Source of the DNA: Cognatilysobacter claricitrinus
Lineage (GTDB): Bacteria > Pseudomonadota > Gammaproteobacteria > Xanthomonadales > Xanthomonadaceae
Length of the DNA stretch: 64,000 nucleotides
Assembly (NCBI RefSeq): GCF_045866565.1
Contig: NZ_BAAFZV010000002.1
Location: 1,178,001 to 1,242,000, forward strand
Direction: 5' to 3'
The translations under genes were made by a program, and so were the position numbers. This document shows positions 53,744 through 62,729 of the stretch, piece after piece (the stretch's first letter is position 1; every line of letters begins with the position of its first letter). The notes below the pieces were generated by a model. It saw only the letters and a program-made list of their open reading frames with translations, did no database searches and was not told where the DNA came from.

Positions 53744-54790
53744 ATGTCTTCGACTCGCAAGCTTGCGACACCAGCGACGCTGACGTTGCTGTGGCAACCC
53801 GAAACCTTGATCCGCATCACTCTCGTAGGCGAGGCCTTGGCGGCCGTGCTCGCGCTGGCGTGGAGCGGCGGGACGCCACGATGGACAGCTTTCGCGATCG
53901 CATCTCTCGCAACGCAATGGGTGCTGCTGCTCTCGCTCGGCGGCGTCTACCTGCTGCGAAGCGCGTTGTCGGGACGCAGTCACCGCGAGATCGCGTGGGC
54001 GCTTCTCGCGCTGATCGTCGCCAACAGCCTCGTCGTGCTGCTGCTCGCCCGGGCGACCCTCGGCGAAGGATGGCTCGGGTCCGGAATGACCTGGTCGTCG
54101 CTCGCAATCCGCGTGACGCTGATCGTGTCGATCGTCGGGTTGCTTGGGCTGTCCGTCTACGACGCCCACTGGAAGGCGCGTCTGGCCGCCGTGCGCGCCC
54201 AGGAAGCGGAACTCGAATCGCTGAAAGCCCGGGTCCATCCGCACTTCCTTTTCAATACGCTCAACACGGCGATCGCACTCGTTCACGAACATCCTGACCA
54301 GGCTGAGTCGGTGTTGCTCGGCCTGGCCGAACTCGTTCGCATGGCACTGGCAAAGCCGCAGGTGGTCGAACTGCGCGACGAGATCGAGGTGACACGCGCG
54401 TACCTGGACATCGAGTCGCTGCGCTTCGGCGATCGACTCCGTGTGCAGTGGACGCTTCCGCCCGATCTCCCAAGGGTGAAGGTTCCGGCGCTGTCGCTCC
54501 AACCGCTCGTTGAAAACGCGATCCACCACAGCATCGAACGCGTCGAGCGTGGCGGAACCGTCGACATCGCGCTCGAATCCGATCCGGACTGGATCGTCAT
54601 CCGCGTGCGTAGCCCACTGGTCCTCGGGAAGGAGCGCGCGGCGCCAGGGCACGGCGTGGGCATGCGTGCGGCCCAGGCGCGCGTGGAGGCGCTCACGAAT
54701 GGAACGGGCCGCATCGAGACGCAGACGGTCGGCGAGCATTACGTCGCGACCGTCCGCCTTCCCCGCCCCCGCCCCGCTAGCGCACGCTGA
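53744..54790 (+). CDS. LytS/AlgZ (FimS)-family sensor histidine kinase, orphan
   Basis: 348 aa. Four predicted TM helices (about 21-40, 48-71, 84-104, 119-139) then a short coil and the His_kinase domain with RVHPHFLFNTLNTAIALVHE (phospho-His167), DEIEVTRAYLDIESLRFGDR, and PALSLQPLVENAIHHSIERV (N box). The G box is reduced (GHGVGMRAAQAR), as in AlgZ. In Pseudomonas FimS/AlgR activates fimU-pilVWXY1Y2E. Here the kinase is divergent from that operon, but no LytTR regulator follows; the next gene is ppnN on the other strand. Confidence 0.88.
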   Translation: MSSTRKLATPATLTLLWQPETLIRITLVGEALAAVLALAWSGGTPRWTAFAIASLATQWVLLLSLGGVYLLRSALSGRSHREIAWALLALIVANSLVVLLLARATLGEGWLGSGMTWSSLAIRVTLIVSIVGLLGLSVYDAHWKARLAAVRAQEAELESLKARVHPHFLFNTLNTAIALVHEHPDQAESVLLGLAELVRMALAKPQVVELRDEIEVTRAYLDIESLRFGDRLRVQWTLPPDLPRVKVPALSLQPLVENAIHHSIERVERGGTVDIALESDPDWIVIRVRSPLVLGKERAAPGHGVGMRAAQARVEALTNGTGRIETQTVGEHYVATVRLPRPRPASAR

Positions 54791-56185
54791 TCAGGTCACC
54801 ACGCGATAGCACGGGCGGTAATCCCCCGCGATCTTCATGCGGTGCTGCTGCACGAAGCCACGAAGCAGCTCGTCGAGCGCCTGCATGATGTCGACGTCGC
54901 CGTGGATCTCGAACGGGCCGTGCGCTTCCACGCGGCGGATGCCGTCTTCCTTGACGTTGCCGGCGACGATGCCGGAGAACGCGCGGCGCAGGTCCGCTGC
55001 GAGTTCGTGCGGCTTGCGGCCGTGGTGCAGGTCGAGCGCGGCCATCGCCTCGTGCGTCGGCACGAACGGCTGCTGGAACGCGAGCGGAATGCCGATCGAC
55101 CAGTTGAAGAAGAACGAATCGCGATGGGCGATGCGGTGTTCGCGCACCTTGCGCAGCGCCTTGCTCATGCGCTTGCCGACTTCCGCGGGCTCGCCGACGA
55201 TGATCTCGTAGCGCGACGTGGCCGCTTCGCCCAGCGTGAGCCGCAGGAACTGGTCGATCTGCTCGAAATACGGTGCGGATGCGGTCGGGCCGGTGAGGAT
55301 CAGCGGGAACGGAACATCCTGGTTTTCCTCGCGCAGCAGGATGCCGAGGATGTACAGGATCTCTTCCGCGGTGCCCACGCCGCCCGGGAACACGATGATG
55401 CCGTGCGCCATGCGGACGAACGCCTCGAGGCGCTTCTCGATGTCCGGCATGATCACGAGGTGGTTGACGATCGGGTTCGGCGATTCGGCCGCGATGATGC
55501 CGGGCTCGGTGATCCCGATGTAGCGCATGCGACGACGACGCTGCTTCGCGTGCGCGATCGTCGCGCCCTTCATCGGTCCCTTCATCGCACCCGGGCCGCA
55601 GCCCGTGCAGATGTCGATGCCGCGCAGGCCAAGCTCGTAGCCGACCTGCTTGGTGTACAGGTACTCGTCGCGATTGATCGAGTGACCGCCCCAACACACG
55701 ACGAGGTTCGGGTCGCCCGGGTGCAGTACGCGCGCGTTGCGCAGCAGCCCGAACACGGCATCGGTGATGCCTTCGCTGCTGTCGAGATCGCGATTGCAGT
55801 CCGGACCGAGCTCGATCGCGGTGTATGCGAGATCGCGGATCACCGCCGCGAGGAGTTCGGCGACGCCCTGGATGAGTTCGCCTTCCACGAACGCCATCGC
55901 TGGCGCCTTGATCAGGTCGATGCGGACGCCACGATCCTGTTGCTGCACCTGGATATCGAAATCCGGATAAAGCTCGCGCGCTGCGCGCGGATCATCGCTG
56001 GTACTGCCGCTCGTAAGCACCGCGAGAGCGCAGCGACGCAGCAGTTCGTGCATGCCGCCGCTGGAGGCGTCGCGAAGGCGCGCCACTTCGGCGCGGGAGA
56101 GGATGTCGAGACCGTTGCGCGGGTAGATCCGCGCGTCGACGGTCGGAAGGATGATGCTGGAAGGTACTTCGGTCACTGCGCTCAT
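54791..56185 (-). CDS. ppnN: Pyrimidine/purine nucleotide 5'-monophosphate nucleosidase PpnN (YgdH), LOG family
   Basis: 464 aa. Hydrolyses nucleoside monophosphates to base and ribose 5-phosphate; the E. coli enzyme is bound and stimulated by (p)ppGpp. Seen: YgdH-type N-terminal domain (1-140), LOG-fold core with TGCGPGAMKGPMKGA and FPGGVGTAEEILYILGI (the PGGxGTxxE catalytic motif near residue 268), and a C-terminal YgdH domain. Converges on the kinase gene, with no bases between the stops. Confidence 0.92.
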   Translation of the reverse strand: MSAVTEVPSSIILPTVDARIYPRNGLDILSRAEVARLRDASSGGMHELLRRCALAVLTSGSTSDDPRAARELYPDFDIQVQQQDRGVRIDLIKAPAMAFVEGELIQGVAELLAAVIRDLAYTAIELGPDCNRDLDSSEGITDAVFGLLRNARVLHPGDPNLVVCWGGHSINRDEYLYTKQVGYELGLRGIDICTGCGPGAMKGPMKGATIAHAKQRRRRMRYIGITEPGIIAAESPNPIVNHLVIMPDIEKRLEAFVRMAHGIIVFPGGVGTAEEILYILGILLREENQDVPFPLILTGPTASAPYFEQIDQFLRLTLGEAATSRYEIIVGEPAEVGKRMSKALRKVREHRIAHRDSFFFNWSIGIPLAFQQPFVPTHEAMAALDLHHGRKPHELAADLRRAFSGIVAGNVKEDGIRRVEAHGPFEIHGDVDIMQALDELLRGFVQQHRMKIAGDYRPCYRVVT

Positions 56186-56253
56186 TCCGCTTGCTTTCTT
56201 TTCGTCTGATATGTGTCTGGCGACTCTAGCGCACGCGCGCTCCCCGCAAAAGA

Positions 56254-56279
56254 AAACGGCCGGGCAAGCCCGGCCGTTT
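56254..56279 (-). terminator. Intrinsic terminator of the TonB-receptor gene
   Basis: A 12-bp stem (AAACGGCCGGGC/GCCCGGCCGTTT) around AA, followed on the minus strand by TCTTTT. It begins 21 nt past the receptor stop at 56300. Confidence 0.85.
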
Positions 56280-56299
56280 CCAGGTGACGCGGGTGTCGC

Positions 56300-59200
56300 T
56301 TAGAACTTGTAACGCAGGGTCAGCAGGACCGACCAGCGCTGCGACGGGGTGATGCTCTCGTTCGGCTGGAGCGCGGCCGGCGCGTAGTTGCCGTTGGCGT
56401 CCTTGTACTTCGAGATGTCGTAGACGTACTTGCCGTTCCGCACACCCTGCTCGTCCGCAAGCACACGTTCCAGCGGGAAGGCAGCGCGGTACTCGACGCC
56501 CCACTTGTTGTTGAGCATGTTGAGGAAATTGAAGATGTCGAGGCGAACCTCGCCTTTGTGACCCTTCATGAAGCCCGGGACTTCCTGCGAGAACGACAGG
56601 TCGAGCTGATTCACCCACGGGGCGCGGGCTTCATTGCGCTGGAAGATCTGGCCTTGGTAGCGCGCCAGTTCCGGGTGCGAAGCGATGTACGCATAGAACG
56701 ACTGGATGAGCTGCGGCGTCGTCGTGTTGGCCCAGACGATGTCATTGTTGCCCGTCGGGATGTACGCCAGGTCACGGAAGTACGAGTCGCCGTTGACGTC
56801 GTTGCCAAAGATCCAGGAGTACGGTGCACCGTTGTGGCCGTCATACAACGCCGAGAAGCTGGTGTTGTATTCGCCGAAGAAGCGGTGCTGCCAGGTCACC
56901 TGCCCAAGGACGCGGTTCGGGATCTCGTAGTTCGAGGTCGCGAGGTAGTCGTCGTTCGGGTTGATCCAGTCGCGATTCTGGAAGCTGCTGTTGGCAACGC
57001 TCGACGCGCCTGGGTTGACGTCCTTCGCCTGCGTATACGTGTAGGCGATCGACGCCGACCAGTCGTTCGCCATCGGCTTACGCAGCGAGAACGTCATGCT
57101 GTTCGAGAAGCCCTTGTCCGTGTTGGTCAGCAGGATCATCTGCTGGCCGAACGACGGGTTCGCGTTCACGCGGTTGGTATTGGTACCGCCGGGCGTCCCG
57201 ATCGGGTTGAGGGCGTAGCTGAGGCGACCGTCCGGAAGCACGCCGGTCGGCGTACCGAGGTTGATGTTCTGGTACAGGATGCCCTTCATCGTATCGATGC
57301 GCTGGAACTCAGCCGTACCGACCGTGCCACCGAACCACGGGAAGGTGTGGTCCATGCCGATCGTGTACTTGGCGACCGTCGGGATCTGGAAGTCCGGATC
57401 GACGACCGAGAGGTTCATCTGCGACGTGCCATTGCCCGGCAGCGTGCGCACGCCGCCCGGGATCGGCTGGTTGTTGCCGTCCGGGCTGAACGCCGGGTCG
57501 GTCGGCAGAAGAACGGCACGGTTGACATCGTAGCCCGCCACAGCAACGCCGTTGTTCGAGTACGGATTCGCAACCCACACTGCCGGCGTGTTCGACACGA
57601 ATACACCCGCGCCGCCACGCAGCTGCGTGTTGTCATCGATCTGGTAGTTGAACGATGCGCGCGGCTGGAACACGGCATTGCCGTCGATCGTGCCCTGATT
57701 GGAATAACCGTATCCGCCCTGCGCACCGCCCTGAGTGGCCGCGCGCGGGTTGGGGCGCAGACCACATACAGCCGGGTTGCCCTGGTTACCGAGCGTGTTC
57801 GGCGGGGCCGCAAAGCACGGGTTGAAGGTCGGATCGGGATCAATGTACGGAACGTCGTAGCGCACGCCGTACTGGACGGAAAGCTTGTCGGTCGCCTGCC
57901 ACGTGTCCTGCAGGAACAGACCGTACTGCTTCATCTTGAACTCGGCGGCAACGTTGCTCAGGGTGTAACCCGGCGCCGGCTGATTCAACTGATAGCGACG
58001 GTAGACGCCGTTCTGGAACTTGCTGATCGAATTGAACGCGTACGAACCGTTGTAACCCTGCAGGAACAGGTTGTAGAAATCGTCCTGCTGGAAGTCCAAG
58101 CCGCCCTTGACCGTGTGGTCACCCGCGTACCAAGTGCCGGCGAAATACCCATTCCACGTCTTGACGGAAAGCTTGTTGGCCTGCGTCGAGAACTCGGTGC
58201 CGATTCGCACGGCCGGGCCAGTGTCGGCATCGTTGACGCGGATAGTGACTTCCGGCTGGTGGCCACCCACGAGCGGGTCACGATCCTGCGTGAACTCGTT
58301 GTAGCCGATCGACGCTTCCGTCGAGAAATTGCTGGTCCAGTCGTCATAGAGGCTGAGCGCGTAGCTCGTCGCCTTCTTGTCGAGAACGTACCAGTTGCTG
58401 GACAACGGCAGCAGGCCATTCGAGGACGTCGTCGCCGTCGTGATGATCGGCTCAACTTCCTTGGTCTGGCTGAGGCGCAGGCTGGCGCGGTGCTGCTCGT
58501 TGATGTTCCAGTCGAACTTGACGAGCGCGCGCTTGCTGTCAGTGTCGACATTCGACGCCGTGAGGTCGCCCGGCGTCATGCCCTTGGCCTTGGCCGCGGC
58601 GATGATCTGGTCGACCTGGGCCTGCGTGATGCCCGGAACCTTCAGCGTGGCGTTCGAGTCCGACGGGCCGTACGGCGCACCCGGGCTCGTTTTCTTGCCT
58701 TCTTCGTAGCTCGCGAAGAAGAACAGGGTGTCCTTGATGATCGGGCCGCCGAGGGTGGCGCCGATTGTCGTGTCCTTAGTAAAGCCCGTCCACTTCGCGC
58801 CCGACTGGTTCTCACCAATCATGTTGTCGGCGTTCTGGTAGACGTAATAGACCGAACCGTGGAAGTCGTTGGTGCCGCTCTTGGTGACGGCATTGACCCA
58901 CGCGCCGACGCCGCGACGCGTCGCCACGTCGAAGTTGGCCGTCGAGATGTTGTAGCTCTCGATCGCGTCCTGCGAGATCGGCGTGCCCTTGGTCGGCAGG
59001 CCGTTGTCGTTCAGGCCGAACGGGTCGCCCGCCTGGATGGTGTCGATCGTGATGCTGTTGTAGCGGAAGTTCTGGCCGGCGGCCGAGAACGCGCCGCGGT
59101 CGCGGTCGGTGACGACGATGCGGGGATCGGCACGGACGACGTTCTGGATCGAACGGTCCGGCGCCGGCATGCGGTCGAGGTCGCGACGCGACAGGTTGGT

Positions 59201-59626
59201 GCTGATGCCCTTCATGTCGGCGCCGAAGTAGGCGGCCGTGGCCTTGCCCTTGACGACGACGGAACCGAGCTGGACGTCGCTCGAGGTCAGGTGCACGTCG
59301 ACATCGGCCACCTGGTCGAGGCCGAGGTAGACGCCTTCCTGGTGGCCCGTGCCCGCGCCGTTGTTGATCGTGATCGTGTACGGACCGCCGACGCGCAGGC
59401 CGCGCGCGTTGTAGCGACCGTTCGCGTCCGTCGTGGTGTGGCTGACGGTGCCCGACTCGACGTGCACGATGGTGACGTCAGCGCCCTGGACGGGCTTGCC
59501 ACCCGCATCGGTGACGACGCCGCCGACACCGGCGGACGTGCTCTGCGCGAACGCGTTGGCGGCGGCAAGGGCGGTGAACAGGCCAAGCGTCAGCTTGGAC
59601 AGCCGGAGGCGGCTGGCATGGGTCAT
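56300..59626 (-). CDS. Oar-like TonB-dependent receptor with carboxypeptidase regulatory-like domain
   Basis: 1108 aa outer-membrane protein. Signal peptide ends NAFAQS. Residues about 30-110 form a carboxypeptidase-regulatory-like beta-sandwich (GVVTDAGGKPVQGADVTIVH). The plug follows (about 115-240, DAIESYNISTANFDVATRRG), then a 22-strand-type barrel that ends in Phe (LLTLRYKF), as outer-membrane barrels do. Oar-like receptors are abundant in Lysobacter and Xanthomonas; substrates are mostly unknown. Start ATG 59626; an upstream frame adds unrelated residues. It is monocistronic with its own terminator. Confidence 0.93.
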   Translation of the reverse strand: MTHASRLRLSKLTLGLFTALAAANAFAQSTSAGVGGVVTDAGGKPVQGADVTIVHVESGTVSHTTTDANGRYNARGLRVGGPYTITINNGAGTGHQEGVYLGLDQVADVDVHLTSSDVQLGSVVVKGKATAAYFGADMKGISTNLSRRDLDRMPAPDRSIQNVVRADPRIVVTDRDRGAFSAAGQNFRYNSITIDTIQAGDPFGLNDNGLPTKGTPISQDAIESYNISTANFDVATRRGVGAWVNAVTKSGTNDFHGSVYYVYQNADNMIGENQSGAKWTGFTKDTTIGATLGGPIIKDTLFFFASYEEGKKTSPGAPYGPSDSNATLKVPGITQAQVDQIIAAAKAKGMTPGDLTASNVDTDSKRALVKFDWNINEQHRASLRLSQTKEVEPIITTATTSSNGLLPLSSNWYVLDKKATSYALSLYDDWTSNFSTEASIGYNEFTQDRDPLVGGHQPEVTIRVNDADTGPAVRIGTEFSTQANKLSVKTWNGYFAGTWYAGDHTVKGGLDFQQDDFYNLFLQGYNGSYAFNSISKFQNGVYRRYQLNQPAPGYTLSNVAAEFKMKQYGLFLQDTWQATDKLSVQYGVRYDVPYIDPDPTFNPCFAAPPNTLGNQGNPAVCGLRPNPRAATQGGAQGGYGYSNQGTIDGNAVFQPRASFNYQIDDNTQLRGGAGVFVSNTPAVWVANPYSNNGVAVAGYDVNRAVLLPTDPAFSPDGNNQPIPGGVRTLPGNGTSQMNLSVVDPDFQIPTVAKYTIGMDHTFPWFGGTVGTAEFQRIDTMKGILYQNINLGTPTGVLPDGRLSYALNPIGTPGGTNTNRVNANPSFGQQMILLTNTDKGFSNSMTFSLRKPMANDWSASIAYTYTQAKDVNPGASSVANSSFQNRDWINPNDDYLATSNYEIPNRVLGQVTWQHRFFGEYNTSFSALYDGHNGAPYSWIFGNDVNGDSYFRDLAYIPTGNNDIVWANTTTPQLIQSFYAYIASHPELARYQGQIFQRNEARAPWVNQLDLSFSQEVPGFMKGHKGEVRLDIFNFLNMLNNKWGVEYRAAFPLERVLADEQGVRNGKYVYDISKYKDANGNYAPAALQPNESITPSQRWSVLLTLRYKF

Positions 59627-59780
59627 ACGTGAAACCTCGATGGACACGGCAGACGGGAATGGCACGGCGCGGGACTCCCCGTCCCGACCGTGGTTAACAA
59701 CAGGTTAACACGCTAGGCGCCTTTCGTGACAGGCACGTGACGAGACGCGGTGCTCAATGCCGACAGACGGCAAAACGTTG

Positions 59781-60365
59781 TTAACGGAGGTAAGCGGACA
59801 GGCCGTCGAGGAACATCTGCACCGAAATCGCGACCAGCAGCATGCCCATCAGCCGCTCGATCGCCATGAGCACCCGCTTGCCGAGGAAGCGGTAGAGCAC
59901 GGTCGCGCAGAACAGGATGGCAGCGGTACCCGCCCAGGCGATCAGCAGGGCGATGCTCCAGTCGCTCAGGCGCCCCGGCTCGTTGCTGCCCATCAGCATC
60001 ACGGCCGCCATGCCCGACGGACCCGCGATCAGCGGGATCGCCATGGGGACGATGAAGGGCTCGCCATCAGGGATCTCCCCCATGAGCCCTTCCGGCGGCG
60101 GGAAGATCATCCGGATGCCGATCAGGAACAGCACGATGCCACCGGCGATCGACACCGACTCCTGCCGCAGGTGCATGAGCTCGAGGCCGTACTTGCCGCC
60201 CCACAGGAATGCGAACAGCACGCCCAGCGCGATGACCAGCTCGCGCACCAGAACGATGCGCTGGCGGCGCGGCGGCAGTGCGCGCAGCAGGCTCAGGAAC
60301 ACCGGGATGTTCCCGAGCGGGTCGAGGATCAGGAACAGCAGCAGCGCGGCGGACGCGATCGTCAT
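59781..60365 (-). CDS. MarC/YhgN family inner-membrane protein
   Basis: 194 aa with six predicted TM helices. DPLGNIPVFLSLL in the first helix and AIPLIAGPSGMAAVMLMG are the family hallmarks. MarC has no confirmed function despite its name. ATG 60365 overlaps the SDR stop (ATGA). It is the last gene of the grxD-SDR-marC unit. Confidence 0.92.
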   Translation of the reverse strand: MTIASAALLLFLILDPLGNIPVFLSLLRALPPRRQRIVLVRELVIALGVLFAFLWGGKYGLELMHLRQESVSIAGGIVLFLIGIRMIFPPPEGLMGEIPDGEPFIVPMAIPLIAGPSGMAAVMLMGSNEPGRLSDWSIALLIAWAGTAAILFCATVLYRFLGKRVLMAIERLMGMLLVAISVQMFLDGLSAYLR

Positions 60366-61111
60366 GCGGTCGCCAGCTCGCCGGGCGTCGGCGCCCAGAT
60401 GGTGCCGCGATGCGCGCGACCGGCCGCGGACAACAGCTCGACCGCCGCCGGCGCATACGCGGACGGATCGACAGCCTGGCGATCGGTCTCCTCGACCCAG
60501 GCGCGCGCCCGCAGCGTCGTCCGCATCGGTCCGGGCATCAGGCCGGCCACGCGTACCGCACTGTTCGCCAGCTCGGCATGGAGGATGCGCACGGCACCCT
60601 GCAAGCCGAACTGCGACACGCCATAGCCGCCCCAGTACGCGGCGCCCACGCGGTCGGGCGAGTCGAGAGTGAAGACGACTGACGCGTCAGCGGATTTCGC
60701 GAGCAGCGGGAGCAGCGCCTGCGTCAGCCACCACGGGGCGGTCAGGCCGACGTGGACCGAGCGCGCGAAATCGGCAGGGTCGGCATGGACGACCGGCGTC
60801 AGGCCACGGAACTCGGCGGCGCAATGGACGATGCCATCCAGTCGACCGAAGCCGGACTCGAGGCGCTCGGCGAGCTGCGCATAGTCGTCGGGCGACGCGC
60901 CTTCGAGATCGAGCGGATAGATCGCGGGTTCGACGCCGAGTGCAGCAATACGGTCATAAAGCCGGTTGAGCCGCGGCACCTTGTGGCCGAGCAGCACGAC
61001 CGTCGCTCCGGCCTGCGCGCAGGCGACGGCCACCGCGCTTCCGAAGCCGCCGTGCGCACCGGTGACGAGGACGACGCGCCCGTCCAGCGCGCGGGACGCC
61101 GCCTCGCTCAC
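60362..61111 (-). CDS. SDR-family oxidoreductase (YciK-like)
   Basis: 249 aa. NAD(P)-binding GAHGGFGSAVAVACAQAG near residue 18. The catalytic Ser position is in FTLDSPDRVGAAYWGGYGVS, with the Tyr and a following QFGLQG in place of the usual YxxxK. The Lys is missing at that place, since GYGVSQFG reads Y-x-x-x-Q, so activity is uncertain. GTG 61111 overlaps the grxD stop (GTGA). The closest style is YciK of enterobacteria. Confidence 0.85.
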   Translation of the reverse strand: MSEAASRALDGRVVLVTGAHGGFGSAVAVACAQAGATVVLLGHKVPRLNRLYDRIAALGVEPAIYPLDLEGASPDDYAQLAERLESGFGRLDGIVHCAAEFRGLTPVVHADPADFARSVHVGLTAPWWLTQALLPLLAKSADASVVFTLDSPDRVGAAYWGGYGVSQFGLQGAVRILHAELANSAVRVAGLMPGPMRTTLRARAWVEETDRQAVDPSAYAPAAVELLSAAGRAHRGTIWAPTPGELATA

Positions 61112-61428
61112 GAAACCTGCGTCTCGCTGACGATGCGCGCGAGTTCGCCGGATTCCAGCAGCTCGAGCGTGATGTCGCAGCCGCCGATCAATTCGCCGTT
61201 GATGAAGAGTTGCGGGAACGTCGGCCAGTTGGAAATACGCGGCAGGTTCGCGCGCACTTCGGGGTCTTCGAGCACGTTGACGGTGTGCAGTTCGTTCGCG
61301 CCGGCGGCGCGCAACGCCTGCACGGCCTGGCTGGAAAAACCGCACATCGGGAATTGCGGCGTGCCCTTCATGAAGAGGACGACGGGATGGCGGTCGATCT
61401 CCGCCTGGATGCGCTCCATGATCGTCAT
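61108..61428 (-). CDS. grxD: Monothiol glutaredoxin GrxD
   Basis: 106 aa. CGFS active site at Cys29 (GTPQFPMCGFSSQAV), then WPTFPQLFINGELIGGCDI for glutathione binding. CGFS glutaredoxins carry [2Fe-2S] clusters and pass them to iron-sulfur enzymes. AGGAG lies 7 nt before ATG 61428. It is divergent from sodB, a common gammaproteobacterial pairing of iron-superoxide dismutase with this glutaredoxin. Confidence 0.96.
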   Translation of the reverse strand: MTIMERIQAEIDRHPVVLFMKGTPQFPMCGFSSQAVQALRAAGANELHTVNVLEDPEVRANLPRISNWPTFPQLFINGELIGGCDITLELLESGELARIVSETQVS

Positions 61429-61529
61429 GGGCCGGCTCCTGTGCATTGCACCGCTGCGACGGATCGCAACGGCATCGTGGGGATAGAATGGGAAATTGTA
61501 CGCCTCCCGTCCCCACAAGGAGTTGCCGA

Positions 61530-62108
61530 ATGGCCATTGAACTGCCTCCCCTGCCCTACGACCGCGCCGCGCTCGAGCCGCACATGTCGGCCGAAACGCT
61601 CGACTTCCATTACGGCAAGCACCACAAGGCGTACGTCGACAACGCCAACAAGATGATCGAGGGCACCGAGTTCGCCGACATGCCGCTGGTGGACATCATC
61701 CGCAAGGCGCAGGGCGGACTGTTCAACAACGTCGCGCAGGTGTGGAACCACACGTTCTTCTGGAACTGCATGAAGCCCAACGGCGGCGGCGAGCCGACCG
61801 GCAAGCTGGCCGACGCGATCAACCTCGCGTTCGGCGACTTCGCGACCTTCAAGGAAGAATTCGCCAAGACCTGCGTGACCACGTTCGGTTCCGGCTGGGG
61901 CTGGCTGGTGCAGCGTCCGGACGGCTCGCTCGCGCTCGTCAGCACGTCGAACGCGAACACCCCGATCACCGGCGAAGACACCCCGCTGCTGACCTGCGAC
62001 GTGTGGGAACACGCGTACTACATCGACTACCGCAACGCGCGTCCGAAGTTCGTCGAGGCGTTCTGGAACCTCGTCAACTGGGACTTCGTGGCATCGAACA
62101 TGAAGTGA
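61530..62108 (+). CDS. sodB: Superoxide dismutase [Fe]
   Basis: 192 aa, cytoplasmic, converts superoxide to oxygen and peroxide. Metal ligands His27, His74, Asp157 and His161 fall at the E. coli SodB numbers. Iron-type features: FNNVAQVWNHTFFWNCMKPN and the Gly-Ser-Gly-Trp-Gly-Trp stretch. AAGGAG lies 7 nt before ATG 61530. Monocistronic with a strong terminator. Iron type is preferred over manganese because of the Phe75-Phe76/AQ pattern. Confidence 0.97.
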   Translation: MAIELPPLPYDRAALEPHMSAETLDFHYGKHHKAYVDNANKMIEGTEFADMPLVDIIRKAQGGLFNNVAQVWNHTFFWNCMKPNGGGEPTGKLADAINLAFGDFATFKEEFAKTCVTTFGSGWGWLVQRPDGSLALVSTSNANTPITGEDTPLLTCDVWEHAYYIDYRNARPKFVEAFWNLVNWDFVASNMK

Positions 62109-62125
62109 TCCGTCGTACGACGGAT
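62108..62125. repeat. Perfect 18-bp palindrome at the end of sodB
   Basis: ATCCGTCGT directly followed by its complement ACGACGGAT. It shares its first base with the sodB stop codon and lies just before the terminator hairpin. Role unknown; it may protect or process the mRNA end. Confidence 0.6.
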
Positions 62126-62130
62126 GTGCA

Positions 62131-62164
62131 CGAACGGCCGGGGCGACCCGGCCGTTCGCGTTTT
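62131..62164 (+). terminator. Intrinsic terminator of sodB
   Basis: A 12-bp stem (CGAACGGCCGGG/CCCGGCCGTTCG) with a 4-nt loop, then CGTTTT. It lies 22 nt past the sodB stop. Confidence 0.85.
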
Positions 62165-62207
62165 CGCGACCTGCGCTAGGCTTGGCGGCAACAGGGGAGA
62201 TTTTCGA

Positions 62208-62720
62208 ATGACCGCGACCGCCATGCCGGGGTACGTGCCGTACCTCATCGCCGCCACCGTCGGCTTCAGCATCTATCGCCGCATCCGCAGCCACTTCGGC
62301 CGACAGCCGTGGCGCCCGAAGCGCACCATCGCGCGCGTCGTTCTGCTGTCCGTATTCCTGGCGCTGCTGGCGCTGCTCGCGGTATTTCGACCCGGGGAAA
62401 ACTGGGGCATCGCCGCGGGCGCAGTGGTCGGCGCCGGGCTCGGGCTTCTCGCGCTGCGACTGATGCGGATCGACATGCAGGGCGGCCAGCCGGGATACAC
62501 GCCCAATCCCTGGATCGGCGCCGCGCTGACCGGCCTGCTGATCGGTCGCATGGCGTGGCGCTTCGCATCCGGCGGCTTCGTCACCCCGCAGTCGTCCAGC
62601 CCGCTGACACTCGCGATCGCGGCGACCGTGCTGACGTTCTACGTCGTGCAGGGGCTCGGACTGATGCAGCGGATGAAACGACTGGCCGCGACCCCGGGAA
62701 CCGTCGCGGCCGTCAGCTGA
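62208..62720 (+). CDS. CcdC-like (DUF1453) membrane protein
   Basis: 170 aa with five or so predicted TM helices. IYRRIRSHFGRQPWRPKRTI near residue 22 and YTPNPWIGAALTGLLIGRMA near residue 97 fit CcdC-type proteins. GGGGAGA lies 5-7 nt before ATG 62208. Function unknown; converges on purK. Confidence 0.65.
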   Translation: MTATAMPGYVPYLIAATVGFSIYRRIRSHFGRQPWRPKRTIARVVLLSVFLALLALLAVFRPGENWGIAAGAVVGAGLGLLALRLMRIDMQGGQPGYTPNPWIGAALTGLLIGRMAWRFASGGFVTPQSSSPLTLAIAATVLTFYVVQGLGLMQRMKRLAATPGTVAAVS

Positions 62721-62729
62721 CCGGACGGC

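Noticed and set aside
56558..59632. 1024-codon plus-strand frame opposite the TonB receptor
   Set aside because: Val/Arg/Asp-rich antisense shadow of a clear receptor gene.
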